This document shows positions 15,075 through 24,186 of a DNA stretch of 64,000 nucleotides, piece after piece. How positions within the stretch are numbered: the first letter of the stretch is position 1; each line of letters begins with the position of its first letter. This DNA is from Egicoccus halophilus (GTDB lineage: Bacteria; Actinomycetota; Nitriliruptoria; Nitriliruptorales; Nitriliruptoraceae), in contig NZ_CP036250.1 of assembly GCF_004300825.1 (NCBI RefSeq), positions 1,488,001 through 1,552,000 of the forward strand, written 5' to 3'. A program made the position numbers and the translations under genes. The notes beneath the pieces are model-generated. The model was given only the letters and a program-made list of their open reading frames with translations. It made no database searches and had not been told where the DNA came from.

Positions 15075-16712
15075 ATGGCCGCACTCCTCGCCGGTATCCC
15101 GATCCTCGTGGTGCTGGTGTTGATGGTCGGTCGACGTTGGGCGGCATCCCGGGCCGGGCTCGTCGGTGCGGCACTCGCCCTGCTCATCGCGGTGACCGCG
15201 TTCGACTTCGGTCGCGGGACGCCGGCCGACGCGCCCGGCGCCGGCGCGTTCGTCGGCACGTTCAGCGAGGCGCTGTTCACCTCGGCGACCATCCTGTGGA
15301 TCGTCATCCCCGCCCTGGCGATCCACCACCTGCAGGTCGGTACGGGCGCGACCGACACGTTGCGCCGGGCGTTGGGCGGCCTGGCCGCCGATCCGCGGCT
15401 GTTCGCCCTGCTGATCGGCTGGTTCTTCGCGCTGTTCGTCGAGGGGGCCGCCGGGTTCGGGGCCTCGGTCGCGCTGGCCGCCCCCTTCCTGGTCGGGGTC
15501 GGGTACCGGGCGCTCGACGCGGTGCTGGTCGCGATGCTGGGCCACGCCATCGGCGTGTCGTTCGGGGCGATCGGTACGCCCATCGTGCCCCAGACCGCAG
15601 CGACCGGGCTGCCGGGGCTGGAGATCGCGGGAGCGACCGCCCAACTGCACCTGCTGGCCGGATGGGTGCTGCTGGTCGTCATGATGGTGGTCGCGTCGAA
15701 GGCCGTCGGCCAGCCGGCACGGGGCGCCATCTGGGGATGGACCGCCCTGGCAGGTGCGGCGTTCCTGGTGCCGTACTGGGCCATCGCGACGTACGTCGGC
15801 CCGGAGTTGCCGACGTTGGGCGGCTCACTGATCGGCATCGCCGTCTTCGTGGCGGCACTGAAACTGGCCGGCCGCCGGCGGGTGCGCACCAACGACGCCT
15901 CGGTCGTTCCGCCGCCGGTGGCCTCGCCGGCGCCACCGATCGAACGGCCGCGGCGTGGCGATCACGAGGCCCCCGAACTGGCACCCGAGCGCCCCGGCGG
16001 TACCGCCACCGTCGAGAACGCACCGGGCGCGGGCGAACTGCTGCGTGCCGCCGCCCCCTACCTCGCGCTCATCGTGCTGGTGCTGCTCACGCGACTGGTG
16101 CCACCGATCCGGGACCCGCTGCGTGCGATCGAACTGGCGTGGAGCCTGCCGGGCGGCTTCACCGGCTCGTTCCGACCGCTGGCGCATCCGGGCACGTTGC
16201 TCGCGCTGTCGTTCGTCGGGGCCGCGCTGCTCACCAGGGCGGCGCCGGTCGCCGTTCGTGGGGCCCTGCGAACCACGTTCGCGCAGCTCGGTGGCGTCAC
16301 GGTCGCGCTGGTCGCCATGTTGTCGTTGGCGCGCACCATGGTGCACGGCGGCATGACCCAGTCGTTGGCGGAGGCAGCCGCCGCCGCCGCCGGAGGCGCG
16401 TGGCCCGTGCTGGCACCGTTCGTGGGGGTGCTCGGCACGTTCGTCACCGGGTCCGCGACGGCGTCGAACGTGCTCTTCACCGACCTGCAGGCGGCCACCG
16501 CCGAGGCACTCGAACTGCCGTTGACGCCGATGGTCGCAGCACAGGGGTACGGCTCGGCGGTCGGCAACATCGTCTGTCCCCACAACATCGTGGCTGCCGG
16601 AGCCACGGTCGGCCTCACGGGGGCGGAGGGAGACGTGCTGCGACGCACCATGGCGCCGGCACTGGGCTACGCGCTCGTCGGTGGGTTCCTGCTGTTGCTG
16701 TTCTTCGTCTGA
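15075..16712 (+). CDS. lctP: L-lactate permease (LctP family)
   Basis: A 545-residue integral membrane protein, from ATG 15075 (a TTG at 15042 would add 11 residues; neither has a clear ribosome-binding site). About twelve hydrophobic segments are visible. Family hallmarks are 'GWFFALFVEGAAGFGASVALAAPFLVGVGY', represented by the 'EGAAGFG' signature near 130, 'GHAIGVSFGAIGTPI', and the second-half counterpart 'FVTGSATASNVLF' and 'GSAVGNIVCPHNIVAAGATVG'. A hydrophilic loop near 290-330 splits the protein into two halves. It should import L-lactate (or glycolate) with protons. No lactate dehydrogenase gene is adjacent in this window. Confidence 0.9.
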   Translation: MAALLAGIPILVVLVLMVGRRWAASRAGLVGAALALLIAVTAFDFGRGTPADAPGAGAFVGTFSEALFTSATILWIVIPALAIHHLQVGTGATDTLRRALGGLAADPRLFALLIGWFFALFVEGAAGFGASVALAAPFLVGVGYRALDAVLVAMLGHAIGVSFGAIGTPIVPQTAATGLPGLEIAGATAQLHLLAGWVLLVVMMVVASKAVGQPARGAIWGWTALAGAAFLVPYWAIATYVGPELPTLGGSLIGIAVFVAALKLAGRRRVRTNDASVVPPPVASPAPPIERPRRGDHEAPELAPERPGGTATVENAPGAGELLRAAAPYLALIVLVLLTRLVPPIRDPLRAIELAWSLPGGFTGSFRPLAHPGTLLALSFVGAALLTRAAPVAVRGALRTTFAQLGGVTVALVAMLSLARTMVHGGMTQSLAEAAAAAAGGAWPVLAPFVGVLGTFVTGSATASNVLFTDLQAATAEALELPLTPMVAAQGYGSAVGNIVCPHNIVAAGATVGLTGAEGDVLRRTMAPALGYALVGGFLLLLFFV

Positions 16713-16871
16713 CCCGTCGAGGTTTCGGCCCGTCCCGGACCGTCGGGGAGGAGGCGCGCCGAACGCGATGCGATGCGCGTGACTGTGGACGAACCCTGGC
16801 GTGACTAGTACCGCATGGGTATGGTCCAGCTGTCGTCCGGGAGGACGTGAGCGACCACGTGGGGGCACGGA

Positions 16872-17594
16872 ATGGGGGGTTCGCCAGTGGGGACGAAGCG
16901 GAGCGGGGGCCGCGCACGGCTCGCCGGAGCGGTGGCTGCGGCGGTGGTGTTGTCCTCGTGTACCGGCGCACCGCAAGAAGTCGAGGCTGGGGCCGAGACC
17001 GAACCGCTGCCCGAAGCGCAGCATGTCGAGACCCCCGAACCCGACGCATCAGCGGAGCCCGATCCGGGCGACGAGGCGGACCCGAATCCGGACCCGGTGA
17101 TCGAAGAAGGCGAGCCCCTCTACGCGCCACTGCCAGAATTGAAACCCGACCCCGACAACGACATCCACGACGAGCTCGAGCTAGAGCTCCTCACTGCGGC
17201 TGCTCGTGCGTATACGGCAGAACAAGACTCGTATACGAGCGGCCATGTTGATGAGGAAGTCTTGTCACTGACTCATGTTGGCGAGGCGTATGAAGACGTT
17301 GTAGGGACTGTTGCGCATCTTCGTGAGTCCGGTGGTCGTGAACTTTCGCCAGATTCTGAGGTGCTTCGGATGTACGTGCGAGATTTCAACGGTGGGTCTG
17401 CCGTTGTGCGCGAATGCGTTCGAACAGGACCACGGACCGGCTTGTATGAACAGTCATCCCTCGACTTAATTGAGTCCGCTGGCGTGAGGTTTATGGCACG
17501 AGAACGGCTCGTTGAGCTAGTGCGCTTAGAGGAAGATAAGCCACTTCAATACCGGGTGACTGAGATCGGTTTGGCGGAAGTGGAGAACTGCTGA
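16872..17594 (+). CDS. Putative lipoprotein of atypically low GC
   Basis: A 240-residue protein with a lipobox 'VVLSSC' (Cys30) after a hydrophobic stretch, then an acidic Pro/Glu/Asp linker to about residue 95, then a folded C-terminal domain ('AARAYTAEQDSYTSG', 'YVRDFNGGSAVVRECVRTGPRTG', 'YRVTEIGLAEVENC'). The second cysteine pair may form a disulfide. The linker part is GC-rich but from about 17,180 onwards GC falls to roughly 50% and two TTA leucine codons appear, very unlike the neighbours. Start: ATG 16872; GTG 16887 is an alternative. It ends one base before the next gene, so the two are an operon. Function unknown; horizontal acquisition of the domain is inferred from composition. Confidence 0.7.
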   Translation: MGGSPVGTKRSGGRARLAGAVAAAVVLSSCTGAPQEVEAGAETEPLPEAQHVETPEPDASAEPDPGDEADPNPDPVIEEGEPLYAPLPELKPDPDNDIHDELELELLTAAARAYTAEQDSYTSGHVDEEVLSLTHVGEAYEDVVGTVAHLRESGGRELSPDSEVLRMYVRDFNGGSAVVRECVRTGPRTGLYEQSSLDLIESAGVRFMARERLVELVRLEEDKPLQYRVTEIGLAEVENC

Positions 17595-17595
17595 C

Positions 17596-18594
17596 GTGGT
17601 GGCGGTGCTGGTTGCGAGGGCGTCGGTCAGAGGTCTGCTGCTGCGGCGGAGGCTGGGAATGCCGGTCGGACGGGCTCTCCAAGCCTGCTTCGCGTCGGGT
17701 GTGCTGATCCTGTGTGCCTTGGCGCCCGCCTCGGCGCAAGCCGACGGTGAAGAGGAGAGCGGCAGGGCTCAGAAGGAGCCACCTTGCAAATCGATTATCT
17801 GTAGCGGCGGCAGTGCGAAAACGGATGGATCGACGGTCGATATAGTGGCCGTTGACCGTCGACCGTCGTCTCCCGGATCCTCCCCCGAACGGGGGAAAGA
17901 GACAAGTGCAGTTTCTAGCCCTTGCCAGTACAAGTCGGTTGGGTCTTGGGATCCGTATGTCGACCAGATCGACACGTCCTACTTCCCGGCGGATGCGCGT
18001 TGGTACATCGTCAACTGCGATGGAGATGACCTGTACCGGTGGTACGTGCCGGGTGACGAGACCGACGACGTCGGCCCGCAGGCATTGCTGCGTGAGGTGA
18101 TCCAGACGGCGTTCGGGTCGGTGGAGGCCGGGACGGGGGAGCTCCGGTTGGCGCCGGCGCAACCGGCGCCGCACGTGACCGGCCTTCCCTCGTGGCTGGC
18201 CATCGAACCGCAGGCGTGGGAACCACGGTCGGCGACCGTCACCGCCGGGTCGATCTCGGTGACGGCCACGTTGGCGCCCTTGCGGGTCGACTGGTCCCTG
18301 GGCGACGGCGGTGCCGTGACGTGTGACGGACCCGGATCCATCTACGACACGTCCGTCGCCTTCGCGTCGCAGTCGACGGACTGTTCCTACACGTTCGCGG
18401 TGGCGTCCACGCTCGAGGGCCCGGCCGGCACCTACGCGGTGTCCGCGAACATCGTCTACGGAGCGTCGTACGTCGTCTCCTCGCCGCTGGAGGAACTCAA
18501 CGGCTCGTTCGAGCTGGGAGAGCTGCCGGGCCCGGCAACCACCGAACAGGTGTCGGTGCAGCAGATCCAGGCGGTGCGCACGTCCAGCGACTGA
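17596..18594 (+). CDS. Secreted hypothetical protein, cotranscribed with the lipoprotein
   Basis: A 332-residue protein; GTG 17596 lies one base after the upstream stop. The start may instead be ATG 17659, which would place the signal peptide ('ALQACFASGVLILCALAPASA') nearer the N-terminus. After a low-complexity stretch the mature protein has 'CQYKSVGSWDPYVDQID' and 'WYIVNCDGDDLYRWYVPG', with cysteines likely to be disulfide-bonded, then a beta-rich C-terminal half ('VTAGSISVTATLAPLRVDWSLGDG') that resembles PKD-like immunoglobulin folds. GC is low in the first 300 bp and returns to the local level afterwards. It probably works with the lipoprotein outside the cell; this is inference from the operon. 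Confidence 0.7.
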   Translation: MVAVLVARASVRGLLLRRRLGMPVGRALQACFASGVLILCALAPASAQADGEEESGRAQKEPPCKSIICSGGSAKTDGSTVDIVAVDRRPSSPGSSPERGKETSAVSSPCQYKSVGSWDPYVDQIDTSYFPADARWYIVNCDGDDLYRWYVPGDETDDVGPQALLREVIQTAFGSVEAGTGELRLAPAQPAPHVTGLPSWLAIEPQAWEPRSATVTAGSISVTATLAPLRVDWSLGDGGAVTCDGPGSIYDTSVAFASQSTDCSYTFAVASTLEGPAGTYAVSANIVYGASYVVSSPLEELNGSFELGELPGPATTEQVSVQQIQAVRTSSD

Positions 18595-18863
18595 CCGCCC
18601 CCGCTCACCCAGCCCGCCAGGTCCGGGACTCGCCAGACCACCAGTCCAGCGGGCCCCGACGTCCCCTCGAGCAGACGGCTGACGGGGTGGGCTTCCGGCT
18701 GCCAGTGCCCGGCGCGACGAGTAGCGTCTGGACCTCACCACGCGTCGCGGACGCGGCGTACAGAACGGCGACGGCCCGTGGGACGCCCCCATCCGGCAGG
18801 TCGCTGCCCGCCCCAACGTGACGACGCGAACGGTCCAGGCAGCACCCGAGAGGAAGAGGCGAC

Positions 18864-19739
18864 GTGACGACGCTCGGCATGGTCGGACTGGGACGTATGG
18901 GCGGCAACATGACCCGCCGACTGCGCGACCGCGGCATCGAGGTGGTCGCCTACGACCGCGATCCCGGACTGGCCGAGGTCGCCGACCTCGCCGCGCTCGT
19001 CGACGCGCTGCCGTCACCGCGCCTGGTCTGGCTCATGCTGCCTGCCGGCGCCCCCACCGACGACACCATCGACCAGCTCGTCGACCACCTCGACGACGGC
19101 GACACCATCGTCGACGGCGGCAACGCCAACTGGCGCACCACCGTCGCCCGGGCCGAGCGGCTGCGCGAACACGGCCTCGAACTCGTCGACGCCGGGGTCT
19201 CCGGGGGCGTCTGGGGCTACGACGAGGGATATGCGCTCATGGTCGGCGGCACCGATGCCGCCGTCGCCCGGCTGCAACCGGTGTTCGACGCGCTGCGTCC
19301 CGAGGAGGGCGGGTTCTCGCACGCCGGCCCCGTCGGTGCCGGTCACTACGCCAAGATGATCCACAACGGCATCGAGTACGGCATGATGCAGGCCTTCGCG
19401 GAGGGCATCGAACTGCTCGAGGCGGGCGGACCCGGTGATGTCGACGTCACCGAAGTCGTCCGTGGGTGGCAGCACGGCAGCGTGGTCCGTTCCTGGTTGC
19501 TCGACCTGCTGGTGCGGGCGCTGGAGGACGAGGAGAGCTTCGCGGCCATCCGCGGCTGGGCCGAGGACTCCGGCGAGGGCCGCTGGACCGTCGAGGAGGC
19601 AATCGCCACCGCGACGCCAGCACCGGTGATCACGGCCGCGCTCTACGCCCGTTTCGCCTCGCGTCAGGACGACCCGCTGGCGATGCGGGTCATCGCGGCC
19701 CTGCGTCAGCAGTTCGGCGGTCACGCCGTGCGGAGCTGA
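18864..19739 (+). CDS. gndA: 6-phosphogluconate dehydrogenase, decarboxylating (GndA/YqeC type)
   Basis: GTG 18864 behind a GAGGAAGAGG box; 291 residues, matching the short NAD-type class (about 300) rather than the 470-residue classical enzyme. It converts 6-phosphogluconate to ribulose 5-phosphate and CO2. The cofactor motif 'GLGRMG' is at 8-13, 'IVDGGNANW' is the substrate loop, 'DAGVSGGVWG' the signature, and 'GAGHYAKMIHNGIEYGMM' carries the catalytic Lys and His-Asn. It heads a tight operon: the small kinase starts two bases after its stop and the SMP-30 lactonase overlaps that, so gluconate or sugar-lactone flow into the pentose phosphate pathway is the likely purpose. Confidence 0.9.
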   Translation: MTTLGMVGLGRMGGNMTRRLRDRGIEVVAYDRDPGLAEVADLAALVDALPSPRLVWLMLPAGAPTDDTIDQLVDHLDDGDTIVDGGNANWRTTVARAERLREHGLELVDAGVSGGVWGYDEGYALMVGGTDAAVARLQPVFDALRPEEGGFSHAGPVGAGHYAKMIHNGIEYGMMQAFAEGIELLEAGGPGDVDVTEVVRGWQHGSVVRSWLLDLLVRALEDEESFAAIRGWAEDSGEGRWTVEEAIATATPAPVITAALYARFASRQDDPLAMRVIAALRQQFGGHAVRS

Positions 19740-19741
19740 CC

Positions 19742-20296
19742 GTGTCTGGCTCCGACGAGCGCGAACGCTCGGACCGGCACGTCGTCCTGGTGGGGATGAT
19801 GGGCGCCGGCAAGACCACCACCGGGGTGGCGCTCGCGGCACGCCTCGACCGACCGCTGCGTGACGGCGACGTCGACCTCGAGGCACGTACCGGCCATACC
19901 GGCGCCGAGATCGCCGCCGCCGACGGCATCGACCACCTCCACCACCTCGAGGAGGAGGTGCTCCTCGACGCGCTCGCGGACGAACGCCCCGCGGTCGTCG
20001 CCGCGGCGGGCTGGGTCGTGGAGGCGCCGCGATGTCGCGAGGCGCTGGCCGACCGCGCCACGGTGGTGTGGCTCGACGTGCCGGTCGGTGAGCTCGTCTC
20101 TCGCATGGCCACCGGTGCTCACCGGCGTCCGCTCGACCCGGACGCTGCCGACGCCTTGTTGGCCCGCCGCCAACGGTGCTTCGCCGAGGCCGCCGACCTG
20201 CGCCTCGACGCTCGTGCCCCCGTCGACGAGCTCGTCGCCTCCGTGCTCGACGCGCTCGACGAGGCCGACGACCGCTCGACCGAGGAAGCGCCGTGA
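19742..20296 (+). CDS. Shikimate-kinase-fold sugar-acid kinase (probable gluconokinase)
   Basis: A 184-residue P-loop kinase from GTG 19742. Walker A 'GMMGAGKTT' is at 18-26 and an Asp-x-Asp element 'RDGDVDLE' follows, as in AroK-type folds; 'RRPLDPDAADALLARRQ' resembles the LID region. The triple-glycine shikimate-binding element of real shikimate kinases is replaced by 'VAAAGWVVEAP', so shikimate is an unlikely substrate. Being wedged between 6-phosphogluconate dehydrogenase (2-bp gap) and a gluconolactonase-like gene (4-bp GTGA overlap), it is best read as a gluconate-phosphorylating kinase producing 6-phosphogluconate. That substrate is inferred from context, not from residues. Confidence 0.75.
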   Translation: MSGSDERERSDRHVVLVGMMGAGKTTTGVALAARLDRPLRDGDVDLEARTGHTGAEIAAADGIDHLHHLEEEVLLDALADERPAVVAAAGWVVEAPRCREALADRATVVWLDVPVGELVSRMATGAHRRPLDPDAADALLARRQRCFAEAADLRLDARAPVDELVASVLDALDEADDRSTEEAP

Positions 20297-21192
20297 CCCG
20301 CATCCTGTCCGCATCACCCGCCGACGAGCTCCGTTGCCAGCTCGGCGAGGGTCCACTGTGGGACGCCGCCTCCGGTCGCCTGCTGTACGTCGACATCGAG
20401 GCCGGGCGTGTTCTCGCCCACGACCCGGACGCCGGGAGCAGCCGGATCCTGCTCGACCACGACGACTTCGTCACCGCGGTGCTGCCGCACGCCGACGGGT
20501 CGCTCCTGGTCGGTCTGCGTGACGGCCTCGGCGTCCTCGATCCGACCGCGTCCGCTCACGCGCCTCGGCTCGTGACACCACTGCAGGCCGACGACGACCG
20601 GGTTCGTTGCAACGACGCCACCGTCGCCCCCGACGGTGCCGTGCTGATCGGCACGATGGACCTCGAGGAGGAGACCGGCCACGGTCAGCTGCACCGCGTC
20701 GACGAGCACGGCGCGGTGCAGCTCGTGCGCGACGGTCTGACGGTCAGCAACGGGCTCGGGTTCTCGCCCGACGGGCACCTGCTCTACCACGCCGACACGC
20801 CGAGCGGCCGGATCGACGCCTTGACGCTGGGCGCAGGCGGCGAGGTGACCGACCGACGGACGTTCGTCGACCTCGGCGACGAGGGCGGACTGCCCGACGG
20901 CTTGACCGTGGACGCCGAGGGAGCCGTCTGGACGGCGTTGTGGAGCGCCGGCGTCGTGCGTCGCTACCTGCCCGACGGCACCCTGGACGCCTTCGTCGAG
21001 TTCCCCGTCAGCCACCCGACCAGCTGTGCGTTCGGCGGCCCGGATCTCGACGTCCTCTACGTCACCACCGGCGGACCCGAGGTCGGCGGTGAGGGCGATC
21101 ACGCCGGTGCGCTGTTCCGCCTCACACCGGGGGTGCGGGGCCTGGCCGTGCCGCGCGCCGCCATCCCGCTCGACCCGGTGACCGGAAGCTGA
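20293..21192 (+). CDS. SMP-30/gluconolactonase family protein
   Basis: GTG 20293 overlaps the kinase stop by four bases; 299 residues. A six-bladed beta-propeller lactonase: metal ligands match Glu19 in 'QLGEGPLWD', Asn in 'VRCNDATVAPDG', Asn in 'TVSNGLGFSPDG', and Asp in 'GLPDGLTVDAEG', which are the four classic SMP-30 positions. It would hydrolyse a sugar lactone (such as glucono-1,5-lactone) to the acid, feeding the kinase and then the dehydrogenase encoded upstream. No signal peptide, so it acts in the cytosol. The three-gene order makes a coherent lactone-gluconate-pentose phosphate branch. It converges on the amidase gene with 16 bp between stops. Confidence 0.88.
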   Translation: MTRILSASPADELRCQLGEGPLWDAASGRLLYVDIEAGRVLAHDPDAGSSRILLDHDDFVTAVLPHADGSLLVGLRDGLGVLDPTASAHAPRLVTPLQADDDRVRCNDATVAPDGAVLIGTMDLEEETGHGQLHRVDEHGAVQLVRDGLTVSNGLGFSPDGHLLYHADTPSGRIDALTLGAGGEVTDRRTFVDLGDEGGLPDGLTVDAEGAVWTALWSAGVVRRYLPDGTLDAFVEFPVSHPTSCAFGGPDLDVLYVTTGGPEVGGEGDHAGALFRLTPGVRGLAVPRAAIPLDPVTGS

Positions 21193-21208
21193 CGGACGTG
21201 CTCCGGCG

Positions 21209-22693
21209 TCAGTAGCCGGGTGGTGGCTGGAACCCGCCGGTGAGCGACTCGAGCAGGGCGGACACCCGCAGGGTGGTCCGGTCGGCGTAGGGGCGCCCCA
21301 CGACCTGGATGCCGACCGGCAGGCCGTCGGGCGAAGGACCCATCGGAACGACCGTGGACGGCAACCGTGCCGCGCCGACCGCCGTGGTCCACACCAGCTG
21401 GTCGAGGTACGGACGCGGGTGGCCGTCGACCTCGATCACCTGCTCGGCGCGGTGGTCGAAGTCGTGTGCCCGTGTCGGGTCCGGATCGGCTGGATAGGCG
21501 ACCACCGGGACGACCGGGCACAACAGCACGTCGAAGCGCAGGAAGAACTCGTCCCAGGCGCGTTGCAGACGGCGCCGGCGAGCATCGAGGTGGAGCCAGT
21601 CGCGGTGGGTCATGCTGGCCGCACGCGCCCGACGGGCGATGCGGTCGTCGTCGTCGGGCCGTTCGGTGGCTCGTCGACGCTGCTCGTCGACCTCCTCGTC
21701 CGACAGCGACGCGCTCGACGCGGCCACCCACAGGTCGAAGCCGATCCGTTCCGCGTCCGTCAGGGAGAAGCCGGGGCGGGCCTGCTCGTCGACGCGCGCG
21801 CCGATGCCCGCCAGGCCCGCCGCAGCGCGCCGGAGCCCGTCGCGGACGGCGCGGTCGACCGGGAAGGCCTCGTCGTCGTCCCACACCGCGACCCGGAGCC
21901 CGCGTGCGCCCTCGTGCGCGGGCGGTGCCGGTAGCTGCAGGCGCCAGCCGCGTCCGCGGACGTCGTCAGCGCCGGCCAGCACGTCCAGCGCCAACGTGAG
22001 GTCGGCGGTCGAGCGGGCCATCGGACCGACGCCGAGCAGGTCCTCGGTCGCCTCGACGTCGTCGACCGGCAACGACGGCAGATGGCCGCGGGCCGGGACC
22101 AGGCCGTGGGTGGGGTAGTGGCCGAACACCCCGCAGAACGCCGCTGGCTGCCGGATCGACCCGCCGAGGTCGCTGCCGAGCTCGAGCGGGGTCAGGCCGG
22201 CCGCCAGTGCCGCCGCGGCCCCACCCGACGAGCCTCCGGTACTGCGCGCAGGATCCCACGGGTTGCGGGTCGTGCCGATCAGGGCGTTGCCGGTCTGCTG
22301 ACCGCTGACCTCCGGTGGGCAGGACGTCTTTCCCAGCACGACGGCACCTGCGGCACGCAGTCGCGCGACCGCGGCCGCATCGCGGGTCGGTAGGTGGTCG
22401 GCCAGTCCGGGCAACCCGGCCGTGGTGCGCAGGCCGGCCGTGGCGAACGCGTCCTTCAGCGTCATCGGCAGGCCGTGCAACGGTCCGCGGGCGAGGCCCC
22501 GCACCCGCTGGCCGTCGCACGCGGCCGCGCGGGTGCGTGCACGGTCGGCGTCCACGGTCACCAGCGCCTGCAACTCCGGATCGAGCCGTTCGATCCGCTC
22601 GAGGTGCAGGTCGACGAGTTCGCGGCTGCTGACCTCGCCGGCGACGAGCATGGCGAGCAGCTCCGTGGCGCGGGCGTGGTGCAGGTCGGTCAT
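21209..22693 (-). CDS. Amidase (amidase-signature family)
   Basis: A 494-residue cytosolic hydrolase. The Ser-Ser-Lys triad is intact: Lys80 in 'PMTLKDAF', cis-Ser155 in 'GGSSGG' (153-158) and nucleophile Ser179 in 'GSDLGGSIRQP'. The C-terminal 'PSTVVPMGPSPDGLPVGIQVVG' is also typical. It would hydrolyse a carboxamide to acid and ammonia. It lacks GatB or GatC neighbours, so a role as the GatA subunit of glutamyl-tRNA amidotransferase is unlikely; the sequence looks more like catabolic amidases of unspecified substrate. ATG 22693 is the only reasonable start. It is divergent from the oxidoreductase at 22908. Confidence 0.88.
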   Translation of the reverse strand: MTDLHHARATELLAMLVAGEVSSRELVDLHLERIERLDPELQALVTVDADRARTRAAACDGQRVRGLARGPLHGLPMTLKDAFATAGLRTTAGLPGLADHLPTRDAAAVARLRAAGAVVLGKTSCPPEVSGQQTGNALIGTTRNPWDPARSTGGSSGGAAAALAAGLTPLELGSDLGGSIRQPAAFCGVFGHYPTHGLVPARGHLPSLPVDDVEATEDLLGVGPMARSTADLTLALDVLAGADDVRGRGWRLQLPAPPAHEGARGLRVAVWDDDEAFPVDRAVRDGLRRAAAGLAGIGARVDEQARPGFSLTDAERIGFDLWVAASSASLSDEEVDEQRRRATERPDDDDRIARRARAASMTHRDWLHLDARRRRLQRAWDEFFLRFDVLLCPVVPVVAYPADPDPTRAHDFDHRAEQVIEVDGHPRPYLDQLVWTTAVGAARLPSTVVPMGPSPDGLPVGIQVVGRPYADRTTLRVSALLESLTGGFQPPPGY

Positions 22694-22907
22694 CGGCGCC
22701 TGTGTCGATCCGTCGGGGAAACCGCCTCCGTGCTGCCTCCGTGCTGCGGTGCACGCCGGACCGCCGGGCGCACCGTGCCCCCATGGAAGCAGTCGCCGCC
22801 GTCACCGTCGCGTGCAGCCATGGCCATGCGGGAGGGGCCGGGACGCGTCGTCGCGTGTGCGCTCGGCACGCTGCGGCCTCGCCACCGCCGAACCGGAGCA
22901 GGCATTC

Positions 22908-23837
22908 ATGCGCGCTGTCGTCGCCGACGAGTACGGAGGACCCGACGTCCTGCAGGTCCGGGAGCTCGACGATCCCCGCGTCGGCCCGGACGACGTCCTG
23001 GTCCGGGTCCGGGCCGCCAGCATCAACCCGGTCGACTACAAGATCGTCGAGGGTCATCTCGACGCGGCCTGGCCGGTGCTGTGGCCGCTCGTGCCGGGCT
23101 GGGACGTCGCCGGCGAGGTCGTCGGCGCGGGCCCGGCCGTCCGGCACGTCGAGGTCGGCCAACAGGTGTTCGGCTATGCCCGCAAGGACGTCGTCGGCAC
23201 CGGCACCTGGGCCGAGCTCGTCGCGGTGCCCGCCCGCGGTGTGGCCCCGGCACCCGCCTCCCTGGACGCCGTGGCGGCGGGCTGTCTGCCGTTGGCCGGC
23301 ATGACCGCCTGGCAGGCGCTGGTCGAGGACCTCGAGGTGAGCGAGGGGGACACGCTGCTGATCCACGCGGCGACCGGTGGCGTCGGTCACCTCGCCACCC
23401 AGATCGCCGTGGCTCGCGGTGCCCGCGTGATCGGGACCTGCAGCGAGCCCAACCACGACTTCCTGCGCGAGCTCGGCGGCGAGCCGGTCACCTACGGTGA
23501 CGGGCTCGCCGATCGGCTCCGCGAGCTGGCACCCGAGGGCGTGACCGCGGTGGCCGACTTCGTCGCCGACGGGGCGCTGGAGGCCAGCGACGAGGTGTTG
23601 ACGAAGCCGGGCCGGGTCGTGTCCATCCTCGACCCGCAGGCGGCCGCGGAGCGCGGCGGGAGCTACGTCTTCGTCCGGCCGGACGTGGCCCACCTCACGG
23701 CGCTCGCCGAACTGGCCGACGCCGGCAGACTCACCCCGCACGTGCAGTCGGTGCACGACCTCGACGCGGTGCGTGACGCGGTCGCCGAGGCCAGCGGCGG
23801 CAGCGTCCGCGGCAAGGTCGTCCTGCGCGTCCCCTGA
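22908..23837 (+). CDS. Quinone-reductase-like NADP-dependent oxidoreductase (MDR family)
   Basis: ATG 22908 is nine bases after GGAG; the much longer upstream frame is antisense noise over the amidase. 309 residues in two domains: a GroES-like N-terminal half ('VLVRVRAASINPVDYKIVEG') and a Rossmann half with 'LLIHAATGGVGHLATQIA', the pattern of zinc-free quinone oxidoreductases. The Cys and His zinc ligands of true alcohol dehydrogenases are absent. It probably reduces quinones or enones with NADPH in the cytosol. The product ends with 'GSVRGKVVLRV', normal for the family. It is monocistronic and followed by a 718-bp spacer containing repeated hairpins. Confidence 0.88.
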   Translation: MRAVVADEYGGPDVLQVRELDDPRVGPDDVLVRVRAASINPVDYKIVEGHLDAAWPVLWPLVPGWDVAGEVVGAGPAVRHVEVGQQVFGYARKDVVGTGTWAELVAVPARGVAPAPASLDAVAAGCLPLAGMTAWQALVEDLEVSEGDTLLIHAATGGVGHLATQIAVARGARVIGTCSEPNHDFLRELGGEPVTYGDGLADRLRELAPEGVTAVADFVADGALEASDEVLTKPGRVVSILDPQAAAERGGSYVFVRPDVAHLTALAELADAGRLTPHVQSVHDLDAVRDAVAEASGGSVRGKVVLRVP

Positions 23838-23933
23838 GCCGACCGCGGACGCGCACCGGGTCGGTCGAGCGACGGGCATCCCCGGCACCGGTGTCCGGCC
23901 CTCGCCCGTCGGTGGGGGGAGGTGGGGAAACAG

Positions 23934-23970
23934 CAGGCCGCCCCGGGAGAGAGGGAACCGGGGCGGCCTG
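23934..23970. repeat. Duplicated hairpin element, copy 1
   Basis: Arms caggccgccccgg and ccggggcggcctg form a perfect 13-bp stem around an 11-base purine-rich loop. The same arms recur 253 bp later with a related loop, and both copies continue with gggagcggg. It may terminate the plus-strand oxidoreductase transcript. Confidence 0.7.
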
Positions 23971-24186
23971 GGAGCGGGGCGCTTCTCGAGCGGTGGACGG
24001 GAGTTTCCGACCGCGGTCGCGGTGGCTGGGAGAGGTCCACCGCACGTCCCTGATGTTGGTCCCATCGGCGCCGGCCGCCCCGGTGCAAGCGCTCGGTCAG
24101 GCCTGAGCGGTGGTCGCACACCACGGGCTCGTTGCTCTCACACACTGCTCCGGAACGCCCACTTCGGTGCTCGGCCGGGAAGGGAG

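Noticed and set aside
18864-21192. Shikimate-pathway operon (AroK-like kinase)
   Set aside because: Neighbours are gluconate and lactone enzymes and the shikimate-binding glycines are missing.
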